Shown here piece after piece: positions 16,677 to 23,065 of a stretch of DNA of 23,562 bases. This stretch comes from a virus, in the IMG/VR virus record IMGVR_UViG_3300037487_001653, positions 1-23,562 of that record, one strand, 5' to 3'. How positions within the stretch are numbered: the first letter of the stretch is position 1; the number at the start of each line of letters is the position of its first letter. The translations under genes were made by a program, and so were the position numbers. Under the pieces are notes generated by a model. It saw only the letters and a list, made by a program, of their open reading frames with translations. It ran no database searches and had not been told where the DNA came from.

Positions 16677-16885
16677 CGGGCGTTCGCAAGTTTACGCTTT
16701 CGGTCCTGGCCCTGGTGCTAACGCTGGCGTTTGCCGCGTGGGCGCCGGGGATAACAGAGGCGGCCCGCCTGCGGGCGTTGCAGTTGGCGGAATTTGAATT
16801 CGGGGCGGCCATATTGGGCCACGTGGCAAGCGATTTGGTGAAACGTCCGGCCGGCGGCCGGCAAACGGAGGGCGGAACAAAGTGA
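16673..16885 (+). CDS. Small membrane protein in lysis cluster
   Basis: 70 residues. ATG 16673 overlaps the endolysin stop (ATGA). It has one N-terminal hydrophobic helix (FTLSVLALVLTLAFAAWAPG, about 7-26) preceded by basic residues, then an amphipathic Ala/Leu/Glu segment and a basic tail. It could be a holin partner, an inner-membrane spanin-like protein or a secreted peptide. It overlaps the next gene by a GTGA junction, so it is part of the same operon. Confidence 0.68.
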   Translation: MTGVRKFTLSVLALVLTLAFAAWAPGITEAARLRALQLAEFEFGAAILGHVASDLVKRPAGGRQTEGGTK

Positions 16886-17310
16886 GCGTGTTTACCGCAA
16901 TCGGAAAAATCGTGGCAAAAGCGTATGGTGCGGTTTCGTTTGTTGTGGGGATCGGAAAACAGATGGTCCCGTTTGTCCGGGCGGCCCGCGAATTGTCGCC
17001 GGACCTTGACCGCGTGGTTGACCGTATCGAGGCGCAAGTGACCGCGGGCGGGGACGCGGCGGATGATTGGATTGACCGCAACGTCGAAGCGGTGCGGGCG
17101 CTGGACAATTTCTTTTCCGAATTGGTGGTTGCGGGCCAGGCCGGCCGGGAAGTAACCGCGTTGGCCCTGCGGTTTTCGCAAGCGGAAACGCCGGATACCA
17201 TTACGCCACGTGAAACCGAAACGTTGGTCCTGGCCGTGGCGGCGCTGCGGGCGGCCCTGGCGGATTTGGGAACCGCGGACGATTTGGAAAAGATGCTGGC
17301 GGGCCTTTGA
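16882..17310 (+). CDS. Helical protein at end of late operon, unknown
   Basis: 142 residues. GTG 16882 overlaps the previous stop. It is all-helical in character: a mildly hydrophobic start (FTAIGKIVAKAYGAVSFVVGIG), then acidic amphipathic helices (DLDRVVDRIEAQVTAGGDAADDW) and a Leu/Ala-rich C-terminus. It has no cysteine and no clear membrane span. Its place after the endolysin and before the promoter block makes it the last late gene. No family is recognised. Confidence 0.7.
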   Translation: MSVFTAIGKIVAKAYGAVSFVVGIGKQMVPFVRAARELSPDLDRVVDRIEAQVTAGGDAADDWIDRNVEAVRALDNFFSELVVAGQAGREVTALALRFSQAETPDTITPRETETLVLAVAALRAALADLGTADDLEKMLAGL

Positions 17311-17323
17311 CCGCGTAAAACGG

Positions 17324-17353
17324 TTGACCGCCGGCCGGCTGGTGCGGTAGAAT
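17324..17353 (+). promoter_or_regulatory. Promoter P1 (sigma-70-like)
   Basis: TTGACC at 17324-17329, an 18-base spacer, then TAGAAT at 17348-17353. Both boxes are close to consensus, and this is the best promoter I see in the window. Transcription would start near 17360. The -35 box lies within CGGTTGACCGC (17321-17331), which recurs at the second promoter. Confidence 0.6.
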
Positions 17354-17359
17354 TAACCA

Positions 17360-17424
17360 TGCGTTACCGGACGGAACCGGTGGCGTTGGGCGGTCCCTTG
17401 CGCGAGGGGGGCCGCCTATTTTTT
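17360..17424 (+). ncRNA. Short leader / possible small RNA between P1 and terminator
   Basis: A transcript from P1 would run about 64 bases and end at a strong intrinsic terminator. It could fold into a first hairpin (ACCGG 17366-17370 with CCGGT 17377-17381) and then the terminator hairpin. It may be an attenuated leader, an antitermination target or a free small RNA. The ATG at 17359 would be leaderless, and I do not believe it is used. Confidence 0.35.
17389..17424 (+). terminator. Intrinsic terminator between late and early operons
   Basis: GGCGGTCCC (17389-17397) pairs with GGGGCCGCC (17408-17416), giving nine base pairs including one G-U, with a 10-base loop. TATTTTTT follows directly (17417-17424). 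This is the clearest rho-independent terminator in the window and would separate the structural operon from the genes downstream. Confidence 0.8.
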
Positions 17425-17436
17425 CGCAAATATCGG

Positions 17437-17466
17437 TTGACCGCATTTCGGGGCGCGGATTATTGT
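17437..17466 (+). promoter_or_regulatory. Promoter P2 for the early gene cluster
   Basis: TTGACC at 17437-17442, an 18-base spacer, then TATTGT at 17461-17466, directly after the terminator. Its -35 box is embedded in the same 11-mer, CGGTTGACCGC (17434-17444), as P1. Transcription would begin near 17473 and lead into the gene at 17510. The shared near-palindrome CGGT-TG-ACCG could be an operator for one regulator acting on both. Confidence 0.5.
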
Positions 17467-17509
17467 GGGCGCGTCGGCGTGGTGTCGGCGCGAAACCGTG
17501 GGGGTTGTC

Positions 17510-17746
17510 ATGCTGGAATTGGTGGCGTTGAAGGCCGTTTTTGTTCTCACGCTTGGCGCCGTGGACGGCTGGTTGGTCCGCGGCGTTTTGCGTTCCGTCC
17601 CGCGTTCCGGGGATTGGTGGATAGGGGTTTTGTTGTCGGTGTCGGTCGGCCTGTTGGTCCTGGCGGAATTGCTGCGGCTGGTGGCGCTGGTGGCCGGCGG
17701 TACGGTGGGCCAGCCGGGCGGCCCGGTGGTCGGGGGCGGGATATGA
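17510..17746 (+). CDS. Small two-helix membrane protein
   Basis: 78 residues. ATG 17510 follows GGGGG (17500-17504). Two likely membrane helices (ELVALKAVFVLTLGAVDGW, ~3-21, and WWIGVLLSVSVGLLVLAELL, ~36-55) are separated by a basic loop (RSVPRSGD), with a Gly/Pro-rich tail. It is the first gene after the promoter block. It could be a class II holin-like protein (two helices) placed apart from the endolysin, or an early membrane protein affecting the host. A longer overlapping frame from 17359 is judged spurious. Confidence 0.68.
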   Translation: MLELVALKAVFVLTLGAVDGWLVRGVLRSVPRSGDWWIGVLLSVSVGLLVLAELLRLVALVAGGTVGQPGGPVVGGGI

Positions 17747-17997
17747 GCCGGCGCGGGGCCGTGGCCATTTACGCGGCAAAAGATCCGGCGGGCCGCTACC
17801 GTCCGGAAACCGTTAGCTATCAAGTGCGGTGGTGCTGGACGCGGACGGCGGTTACCTGCCCGGATTTCCCGCGGCCAGGGCGCGGCGTGGACGTTTTGAA
17901 TCCGGGCCACGCGAAACGGCGCGGAACGCGTGAGGGCTGGACGGTAGCCCGCGTGGTATTGCGCGGGGTTCCGGATTCGGGGGGCACCAATGGATAA
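17743..17997 (+). CDS. Small basic protein, unknown
   Basis: 84 residues. ATG 17743 overlaps the previous stop (ATGA) and has GGGGGCGGG (17732-17740) ahead. It starts MSRRGAVAIYAAKDPAGRYRP and contains two cysteines and a Trp pair (RWCWTRTAVTC). It is rich in Arg/Gly, with no membrane span. No family is recognised. It belongs to a chain of overlapping small early genes. Confidence 0.6.
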   Translation: MSRRGAVAIYAAKDPAGRYRPETVSYQVRWCWTRTAVTCPDFPRPGRGVDVLNPGHAKRRGTREGWTVARVVLRGVPDSGGTNG

Positions 17998-18346
17998 TCA
18001 GGCGGACCGTATGTTGGCCGGCGCCGCCGGTCCATTTGACGGCGTGAAACGGGCGTCCGCGGCCGTCCAGGCGTTGCGGGCGCTGTTGGCCTGTTGCCGG
18101 TTGGGCGGACCGAATAACCGATGGAACAACGGTTGCGGTTGTTGCGCCACGGAAACGCTGGTCGAAATGCCTGAATATCTGGCCGCCGTGGCAGCCCTGG
18201 CGGCCATTGACGGCGGTTACGGGCCGGACGCGGCCGCGGCCGCCGGCGTTTGCAATTGTTCGCTGCGGGTTCGGTTGGTCGGTGACGGGTGCCGGGTTTG
18301 TAACCAGGATTACGCGGCCGGCCTGGACGGTGCCGAAAATGGCTAA
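17990..18346 (+). CDS. Cysteine-rich small protein, possible metal binder
   Basis: 118 residues. ATG 17990 follows GGGGGG (17979-17984). Nine cysteines fall in four clusters: ACCR, GCGCCA, VCNC and GCRVCNQ. These are spaced so that one or two zinc or iron-sulphur sites could form, with a helical Ala-rich segment between (PEYLAAVAALAAIDGG). No known domain is recognised. It overlaps the winged-helix gene by 8 bases, so the pair may act together, for example a metal-dependent DNA-binding partner. That is inference. Confidence 0.68.
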   Translation: MDNQADRMLAGAAGPFDGVKRASAAVQALRALLACCRLGGPNNRWNNGCGCCATETLVEMPEYLAAVAALAAIDGGYGPDAAAAAGVCNCSLRVRLVGDGCRVCNQDYAAGLDGAENG

Positions 18347-18899
18347 ATGGCGCCGCGTTGACCCGGAGGCGTGGACCCGGCCGGAATCTGGCCGGCCGGT
18401 GCCGTCCGGTATTGATTTGTTCACACCGGCGCCGTTTGTCCGGCAATCGGAAACGTCGGCCGCGGCGGCGGAGTCAATCGGCGCGGTTGCCGGGACGATC
18501 CGGGCGGCCGTATACCGCGAATTGCAGGACCGCGGCAAGGCCGGCGCCACGGACGATGAACTACAAACGGCGCTTGGCCTGCGGGTCCAGACGGAAACCG
18601 CCAGGCGTTGCGAGTTGGTGGATTTGGGGTTGGTGTCTGATTCTGGCCATACCCGCAAAACGTCCGCCGGCCGGCTGGCCGTGGTTTGGGTGGCCGCGCC
18701 TGACCGTTTCGGGGCCGGCCGCAAGCTATCGGCCGGCGGATTCCGCGGAACGGCGCGGCGCAAGGCGGCCAGGACGGCCCTATTGGAGTCCGTGATAGCA
18801 GACGCGCAACGTTGGTTAGAATCGGCCGGCGCGGAACGTAGCGGCGGTCCGGACCTTGCGGCGCTGTTTGAAATCCTGGCGCGGGGGGGCGGCAAATGA
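18339..18899 (+). CDS. Winged-helix DNA-binding protein
   Basis: 186 residues. ATG 18339 is taken because it gives a compact overlap with the upstream gene; the open frame extends 44 codons further but over coding DNA. Residues ~55-110 show the pattern RAAVYRELQDRGKAGATDDEL, QTALGLRVQTETARRCELVDLGLV, then DSGHTRKTSAGRLAVVW, a winged helix with recognition helix and wing as in phage/transcription winged-helix proteins that sense whether a following residue pattern is conserved in DNA-binding factors. The rest is an Ala/Arg-rich helical tail. It may regulate the early promoters or support replication. Confidence 0.72.
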   Translation: MAKWRRVDPEAWTRPESGRPVPSGIDLFTPAPFVRQSETSAAAAESIGAVAGTIRAAVYRELQDRGKAGATDDELQTALGLRVQTETARRCELVDLGLVSDSGHTRKTSAGRLAVVWVAAPDRFGAGRKLSAGGFRGTARRKAARTALLESVIADAQRWLESAGAERSGGPDLAALFEILARGGGK

Positions 18900-19120
18900 G
18901 CGGGAACGAAAAACGGCGATTGGCTGACGGTGACCGGATAACCGCCGCCGGCCTGCGGTTCCGGTTGTCATGCCATTGGACATTTTGGGCGGTTGGCGTG
19001 TCGGTTTCGGTCCGCCGCCATTGGTACGATTTGCAGGCTGGCCGCCAGGCGGCAACAACGTTCGGCGTTATGGCTGGCCCGTGGACGTTGTGGGCCACAA
19101 TCGAAAGGGCGGAAAAATGA
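18896..19120 (+). CDS. Small early protein, unknown
   Basis: 74 residues. ATG 18896 overlaps the previous TGA, with GGGGGGG (18883-18889) upstream. It is Trp-rich (six Trp) and Arg-rich: HWTFWAVGVSVSV, RRHWYDLQAG, PWTLWATIERAEK. It has no membrane span or metal motif. It is held as real on ribosome site, overlap and position; function is unknown. Confidence 0.6.
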   Translation: MSGNEKRRLADGDRITAAGLRFRLSCHWTFWAVGVSVSVRRHWYDLQAGRQAATTFGVMAGPWTLWATIERAEK

Positions 19121-19392
19121 GCGGTTGCAATCGGGCATTTGTCCGCCTGGTCCTGGCGGCGCGGATCCGGGCCACCAACGCCAGGCGCCGGCGCGGCTGG
19201 CCGCGGGCCACGGTGGCGGCGGCCTGGGCGGAATACCGCTGCAGGCGGCGCCGGCCGGCGCTGGACGCGCCGCGGCCGGCTGGTGGCCCGGTGGCCCGGC
19301 CTGGCCGGCGCGGCCCGCAGGCGGCCGCCGTGGCGCTTGTGGGATGGGTTAAAAATGCGTTGCGGGTTCCTGGCCGCGGTCGGGCGCGGTAG
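19117..19392 (+). CDS. Arg/Ala-rich small protein, unknown
   Basis: 91 residues. ATG 19117 overlaps the preceding stop (ATGA) with AAAGGGCGG upstream. It is very basic (many Arg, e.g. ARIRATNARRRRGWPRA, EYRCRRRRPAL), so it might bind nucleic acid. Low sequence complexity and the presence of other open frames here reduce certainty. It is the last gene of the first early cluster, before the hairpin at 19399. Confidence 0.5.
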   Translation: MSGCNRAFVRLVLAARIRATNARRRRGWPRATVAAAWAEYRCRRRRPALDAPRPAGGPVARPGRRGPQAAAVALVGWVKNALRVPGRGRAR

Positions 19393-19398
19393 CGGGCG

Positions 19399-19422
19399 AC
19401 GGCGCCAGACGTTCGGCGCCGT
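19399..19422 (+). terminator. Hairpin between early gene clusters
   Basis: A perfect 8-bp stem, ACGGCGCC (19399-19406) with GGCGCCGT (19415-19422), and an 8-base loop, followed by AAGTCCTATCTGTTT. The T-tract is poor, so it may be a weak or factor-aided terminator. It lies in the 66-base gap ahead of the next gene. Confidence 0.45.
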
Positions 19423-19458
19423 AAGTCCTATCTGTTTAACAATCTGCCGGGGGTGGTT

Positions 19459-19914
19459 ATGAGGCAATCGGAAATTGACGCGGGGGTTGCGCGGCGGGCG
19501 GCGGCGGCTATCGACGGGCCAAGAATGGCGCGTGGCCGGATCAATATCGGATCGGCCAGCGGGACGCTTTACGCGTTCCGCCAAGAAATGATTGTACGCG
19601 TGCCGGCCGTGGCGGACGATAGGTTTCCGGCGTTCCGCTATTACGTGGCCGCGGAATTCGGACGCGAGGAAATCCGCGGCCTGCGGCGCCTGGCCGCCGC
19701 AAACGCTGACGGAATCGCGGCGCCGTCCCGCCTGGTCCTTTCCCTGGACGGTCCGCCGCCGTCCTATTGTCCGGGTGCGCGGGTGGTGTCGGTAATGGTT
19801 ACCGGCAAGCTGGGCGGCCTGGCGGACGCGGACGTTGTTCTGGTCGGGGCGCCGTTCCTGGCGGTCCCGAAATCGAATTGGCGCCGCCGGCTGGCGGCAT
19901 GGTTTCGGCGGTGA
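19459..19914 (+). CDS. Unknown early protein
   Basis: 151 residues. ATG 19459 follows GGGGGTGG (19449-19456), which rules out GTG 19453. The N-terminus is helical (SEIDAGVARRAAAAIDGPRMARGR), the middle has strands (TLYAFRQEMIVRVPAVADDRFPAFRYYVAAEFG) with REEIRGLRRLAAANADG after it, and the end is basic (PKSNWRRRLAAWFRR). No domain is recognised. It is the first gene after the hairpin at 19399. Confidence 0.65.
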   Translation: MRQSEIDAGVARRAAAAIDGPRMARGRINIGSASGTLYAFRQEMIVRVPAVADDRFPAFRYYVAAEFGREEIRGLRRLAAANADGIAAPSRLVLSLDGPPPSYCPGARVVSVMVTGKLGGLADADVVLVGAPFLAVPKSNWRRRLAAWFRR

Positions 19915-19980
19915 CGGTGTTAACCCGGATTCCGTTCGGGTCTGTTTGGGAACAACTAAACCATTTCCGTGGGGGAAAAC

Positions 19981-20673
19981 ATGAATCGAGCGTTGAACCT
20001 TTCGCCGGACGTTTTGGGCCTGATTCGGGACGCGTTGCCGGACATTTTGGGAATTTCCATTTCCGCGGCCGGTGCATCCGGCCGCTGGTCCGTTATCGCG
20101 GTAACGGGTGACGTTGGCGTTGTTTTACACCGGGGCATTTCGCGGGCGCGGGCGACCGATTTGGCCGATGAGGCGCGGTACGCCGTTTTGGCCCTGCGGG
20201 CCGGCGCCAATAACCCGGCAACCGGCGCCGTTTGTCCGCCAGGACCGCGGCCGGCGCCGCCGCTGGCCCGTGGCGCCACGTTTGACCGCGGGGCGGCCGC
20301 TGGTGCAGGCCGGCGCCAGGGCGCCGCAGGCGGCCAGCGGGACGCCACGGTGCCAAAACTGGCCGGCGTCCCGGTAATGACGATAGCGGCCAACCGGATG
20401 ATCCCGCCGGGAGCGTGGACCAGGATAGGCGCCACGTACCCGGCCGGCGCCGTGAAAATGGTGCATTGGCGGACGCGGTTCCACGCCAGGCCAACGTGTC
20501 ATTTTTCAGCGGACCGGGCCACAACGCTTTGCGGCCGGCCGATTCCGCTGGACGATGGCGCGGCAACCGTGGCGTGGGGGACGCGGGCCGGAACGTCGGG
20601 AACGTGTGCGGTATGTGAGGCAAAGCGGGAATCGGCGGCGGCGCTGGCGTCCGCCGTGGGGACCGCATTATGA
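19981..20673 (+). CDS. Unknown early protein with C-terminal cysteine pairs
   Basis: 230 residues. ATG 19981 is 5 bases after GGGGG (19971-19975), and the GTG 19969 overlaps that site. The N-terminal ~75 residues form a compact domain (SPDVLGLIRDALPDILGISIS, WSVIAVTGDVGVVLHRGIS, ARATDLADEARYAVLALRAG). A Pro/Gly/Arg-rich linker follows, then a C-terminal segment with HFSADRATTLCGRPI and GTCAVCEAK whose Cys/His could bind zinc. It overlaps the replication gene start by four bases. A role in replication or recombination is possible only by neighbourhood. Confidence 0.65.
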   Translation: MNRALNLSPDVLGLIRDALPDILGISISAAGASGRWSVIAVTGDVGVVLHRGISRARATDLADEARYAVLALRAGANNPATGAVCPPGPRPAPPLARGATFDRGAAAGAGRRQGAAGGQRDATVPKLAGVPVMTIAANRMIPPGAWTRIGATYPAGAVKMVHWRTRFHARPTCHFSADRATTLCGRPIPLDDGAATVAWGTRAGTSGTCAVCEAKRESAAALASAVGTAL

Positions 20674-21497
20674 GGGCGCGGAATATCAAACCCGGCTTTT
20701 TCGCTAATGACCGCCTGGTTTCCCTGGACCCGATATACCGGTTGCTGTTTGTCGGGCTTTGGTGCATGGCGGACCGCCGCGGATTGGTAGAGGACCGTCC
20801 GGCCAAAATCAAGTTGACGCTGTTTCCCGGTGACAATATCGACGTTGAGGCCGGGATTGCGGCACTTGTGGCCGGCGGGTTTCTGGTGCGCTACGTGGAC
20901 GCCAAAGGAACCACGGCCATTTCGGTGGTCAATTTCAGCCGGCACCAAAACCCGCACCAACGGGAAAAGGAAAACCCGGACATTGAACCGCCGGAATCGA
21001 GCGATTCCGCGCCTGTTGAGCCTAAACCAAACGGGCCAAAGCCGGTTACGCCGGCCGCGGGCCGGCCTGGTGCCGGCACCGGGCCGGCCCGGCTGATTCC
21101 TGATTCCGGATTCCTGATTCCTGATTCCGGATTGTTGAATCCTGAAGGGGGAGCCGGGCCGGGCCGGCCGGCGGCCGGCCCCCGGCCCGGCCTATCCCGT
21201 CCCGCCACGTTGAAACAAACGGAATTCGCGGCGCGGCTGTTGGACGGCCACGGGTTGACGGTTTCCAAATGGCTGGCAAACCACGGTGCCGGCGCCGTGT
21301 TACTTGACGGCCACGTTGACCGAATCAAGGCGGATTATTCCGAACCGCCGGCGCCGCGGCGGGCCTATGAAATCCCGCAACCGCCGGACCCGGAGTTGAC
21401 CGCGGCCGAACGCAACGCCGGCCTGGCGGCCCTGGCCCGCCTGCGGGCGGCTGGCGGCCTGCCGGTCGGACGGCCGGCCGCTACGGTGGGCAATTGA
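20670..21497 (+). CDS. Replication initiation protein with internal origin-like repeats
   Basis: 275 residues from ATG 20670 (ATGA overlap). The first ~105 residues (ARNIKPGFFANDRLVSLDPIYRLLFVGLW, EDRPAKIKLTLFPGDN, GFLVRY, VVNFSRHQNPHQREK) are the characteristic N-terminal domain of phage replication proteins related to DnaD/lambda O-type initiators, a winged-helix region. Residues ~142-158 are encoded by a tandem 7-bp repeat array (21094-21142), as lambda's origin lies inside gene O. The C-terminus is helical (LKQTEFAARLLDGHGLTVSKWL), possibly for binding a host helicase or loader. No phage helicase is seen, so host factors are probably recruited. Confidence 0.82.
   Translation: MRARNIKPGFFANDRLVSLDPIYRLLFVGLWCMADRRGLVEDRPAKIKLTLFPGDNIDVEAGIAALVAGGFLVRYVDAKGTTAISVVNFSRHQNPHQREKENPDIEPPESSDSAPVEPKPNGPKPVTPAAGRPGAGTGPARLIPDSGFLIPDSGLLNPEGGAGPGRPAAGPRPGLSRPATLKQTEFAARLLDGHGLTVSKWLANHGAGAVLLDGHVDRIKADYSEPPAPRRAYEIPQPPDPELTAAERNAGLAALARLRAAGGLPVGRPAATVGN
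21094..21142 (+). other. Candidate replication origin: 7-bp / 21-bp iterons
   Basis: Seven consecutive heptamers: TGATTCC, TGATTCC, GGATTCC, TGATTCC, TGATTCC, GGATTGT and TGAATCC. They form a 21-bp unit repeated twice and started a third time. The block is markedly AT-richer than its surroundings and lies inside the initiator gene, the arrangement used by lambda ori. Confidence 0.65.
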
Positions 21498-21694
21498 AGG
21501 CGCCGCCGGACGGGTGCGCTTGTCCCGCGTGTGGGGCGTCTGGCGTGGTCGGCGTGGTTCCGCGCCGCTACCTTTGCGGAACGTGGACGGATGCCGCGGC
21601 CAACGTATACCCGTCCGTTTTTTGCTTAATGACGGCCGAACAAATGGCAACCGGGAAATGGGACGAAAGCGGGGCTGACAATGCCGGCCGATAG
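21494..21694 (+). CDS. Small zinc-ribbon-like protein
   Basis: 66 residues from TTG 21494, overlapping the previous stop (TTGA) with GGTGGG upstream. CACPACGASG, followed by RRYLCGTW and a further Cys (VFCLM), suggests a small zinc-binding knuckle. It is similar in layout to short phage proteins found near replication genes. Function is unknown; the TTG start makes the exact N-terminus tentative. Confidence 0.6.
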   Translation: MKAPPDGCACPACGASGVVGVVPRRYLCGTWTDAAANVYPSVFCLMTAEQMATGKWDESGADNAGR

Positions 21695-22028
21695 GAATTT
21701 GGCGCCTTACGTGTCCAGCGAATCGCGGGCCATTGAATCGCTGGCCCTGGTGGTGACCGCGTTAGCGGCCCGGCTGGCGTTACTTGAGGCGGAAACGGCA
21801 ACGGTCCGCCTGGTCTGGACGCGTGATATAAATCTAACGGGCGGCCATTTAGCGAACGAAACGCGGGCGCGGGTTGTTGCGTTGCGGGACGCGTTATTGG
21901 CCGCCGAAACGGCTGCGGCTGGCGCGTCTTTAGTGGTCGATACGCTGGCGGCCGTGGCCGGCGGCTATCGGTGGCGGCGGTCGGAGTTGGGGAACCATAA
22001 CGGTCCGGGGATACCGGACGATTTCTAG
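21681..22028 (+). CDS. Helical small protein, unknown
   Basis: 115 residues from ATG 21681, overlapping the previous gene by 14 bases. Residues ~15-45 form a leucine-rich amphipathic helix (SRAIESLALVVTALAARLALLEAETATVR) with coiled-coil character; another helix spans ~60-95. The C-terminus is short and polar (GNHNGPGIPDDF). No family is recognised. Confidence 0.6.
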   Translation: MPADRNLAPYVSSESRAIESLALVVTALAARLALLEAETATVRLVWTRDINLTGGHLANETRARVVALRDALLAAETAAAGASLVVDTLAAVAGGYRWRRSELGNHNGPGIPDDF

Positions 22029-22039
22029 GGGGTGGCGGT

Positions 22040-22393
22040 TTGAAAAACGTGTTTCGGGTGGCGCTGTTTGTGGCAATGCTGGCGCCGCTGGTGGTGTCCG
22101 GCCAAACGGTAACGGTTGCGGTCCGGTATTCATGGACCGCGCCGGTTGACGGATCGGCGGTCCACCATTACGAAATCCAAACGTCGGCGGCCGATCCGGT
22201 GTCCTGGTCCGCCGCGGGTACGGTGACCACGCCGGCCGCTACGTTGGGCCTGGCGGCCAACGTGGCCACAATCGTCCGCGTCCGTGGCGTTGACGCGTTG
22301 GGGCGGTCGGGCGTCTGGTCGGACAATTCGGTTCCATATACGGCCGATCCTGGCCCGCCGGGCGCCTGCGGCAAACCGGCCCGCCAGTTATGA
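22040..22393 (+). CDS. Secreted fibronectin-III-like protein
   Basis: 117 residues from TTG 22040, with GGGGGTGGCGG (22028-22038) upstream. The signal peptide is MKNVFRVALFVAMLAPLVVS, with cleavage likely near G21/Q22. The remaining ~95 residues follow a fibronectin type III plan: VRYSWTAPVDGSAVHHYEIQTS, then TIVRVRGVDALGRSGVWSD. A secreted single-domain protein between replication and HNH genes is unusual. It may act in the periplasm or outside. It overlaps the HNH gene start by four bases. Confidence 0.7.
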   Translation: MKNVFRVALFVAMLAPLVVSGQTVTVAVRYSWTAPVDGSAVHHYEIQTSAADPVSWSAAGTVTTPAATLGLAANVATIVRVRGVDALGRSGVWSDNSVPYTADPGPPGACGKPARQL

Positions 22394-22740
22394 AAACCGC
22401 GGTCCGTTGGCGGTCTGAGGATTATTTGCGTTGGGTGGCGTCCAGGCCGTGCGCCAGGTGCGGACGCGAGGGTGAAACCCAGGCGCACCATATCCGCGGC
22501 GCCGGCCACGTGTCGGGCGTTGGCGTCAAGGCGCCGGACCATTGGGCCGCGCCGTTGTGCTGGCGTTGCCATAATGATTTCCACGCAAACCCGTGGCCGG
22601 GAGCGGCGGCGGATCAGTACCGATGGATTGCCGAAACGCTGGCCGCGTTTGTGGATGAAATGGCGGACCATTACCCGGCAACGCTGCATGGTTTTTGTGG
22701 GTGGTTGGCCCGGTTCGGAACGTGGCCGCCGGCAAAATAG
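22390..22740 (+). CDS. HNH-type nuclease (YbcO/DUF968-like)
   Basis: 116 residues from ATG 22390 (ATGA overlap). The zinc/HNH pattern is clear: C21-x2-C24, AHH (H33, H34), GVGVKAPDHWAAPLC (C57), C60-H61 and H65. This layout (C..C, HH, G-G-K--D----PLC--CH---H) belongs to phage recombination-associated HNH nucleases such as YbcO/NinG-like proteins. It probably cuts branched or single-stranded DNA during replication/recombination or assists packaging near the terminase genes. It is the last gene before the 22741-23251 region. Confidence 0.8.
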   Translation: MKTAVRWRSEDYLRWVASRPCARCGREGETQAHHIRGAGHVSGVGVKAPDHWAAPLCWRCHNDFHANPWPGAAADQYRWIAETLAAFVDEMADHYPATLHGFCGWLARFGTWPPAK

Positions 22741-22929
22741 GTGCCGCGTCCGTCGATGATTTGTTGACCGTGGCCCGCCGCGGGGCGGAAGGTGGCGGCG
22801 CTGACCGGGAAACCGGTTGGCGCAAATGGCGGCGCCGGACCCCACGCCGGCGCCGCCGGCCACCACGCTGGGAGCGGCCGAAATGGCGAATAGAACCCGT
22901 CCGCAGGCTCAAAATGGCACAATGCCGAA

Positions 22930-23018
22930 TAGCGGCCGCTTAGCGGGTCCTTCCGGGGCTTTTGGCGTAGCGGGTCGCCGGCGCCCCAAGATTTGCCTAG
23001 AGTTGCGGCGCCCTAGCG
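22930..23018 (+). repeat. TAGCG(GG) and GGCGCCC direct repeats
   Basis: TAGCGG occurs at 22930, TAGCGGGTC at 22941-22949 and at 22968-22976 (27 bases apart), and TAGCG at 23014. GGCGCCC occurs near 22980 and near 23008. Repeated short motifs just ahead of terminase genes are what one expects at terminase binding sites, but this is inference. Confidence 0.5.
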
Positions 23019-23043
23019 TTCCACCACAGGATAACGGCAAGAC

Positions 23044-23065
23044 GGACCACAATCGGTTGTGGTCC
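23044..23065 (+). terminator. Palindrome 1: hairpin with T-rich tail, or operator
   Basis: GGACCACAA (23044-23052), a TCGG loop (23053-23056) and TTGTGGTCC (23057-23065) form a perfect 9-bp stem, followed by TTTCGTGTTTT. It is a plausible intrinsic terminator for the early operon. It also shares its CCACAA core with palindrome 2, so a dimeric protein may bind both. Confidence 0.6.

Noticed and set aside
17359-17997. 212-codon open frame starting at ATG 17359, right at the P1 start point
   Set aside because: Its first 128 codons are Arg/Gly-rich like a shadow frame, cross the terminator and P2, and overlap the membrane protein gene. Only the end (from ATG 17743) has a good ribosome site.
18421-19584. 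387-codon open frame on the minus strand
   Set aside because: Pro/Arg-rich shadow of four + strand genes with good ribosome sites; no domain.
19923-19941. Small hairpin ACCCG/CGGGT before the gene at 19981
   Set aside because: Only five base pairs with a 9-base loop and a short T-poor tail; not convincing as a terminator.
22722-22943. Possible + strand gene continuing past the HNH gene
   Set aside because: The C-terminal half is almost pure Arg/Pro, typical of an out-of-frame translation in this GC-rich DNA; no clear start.
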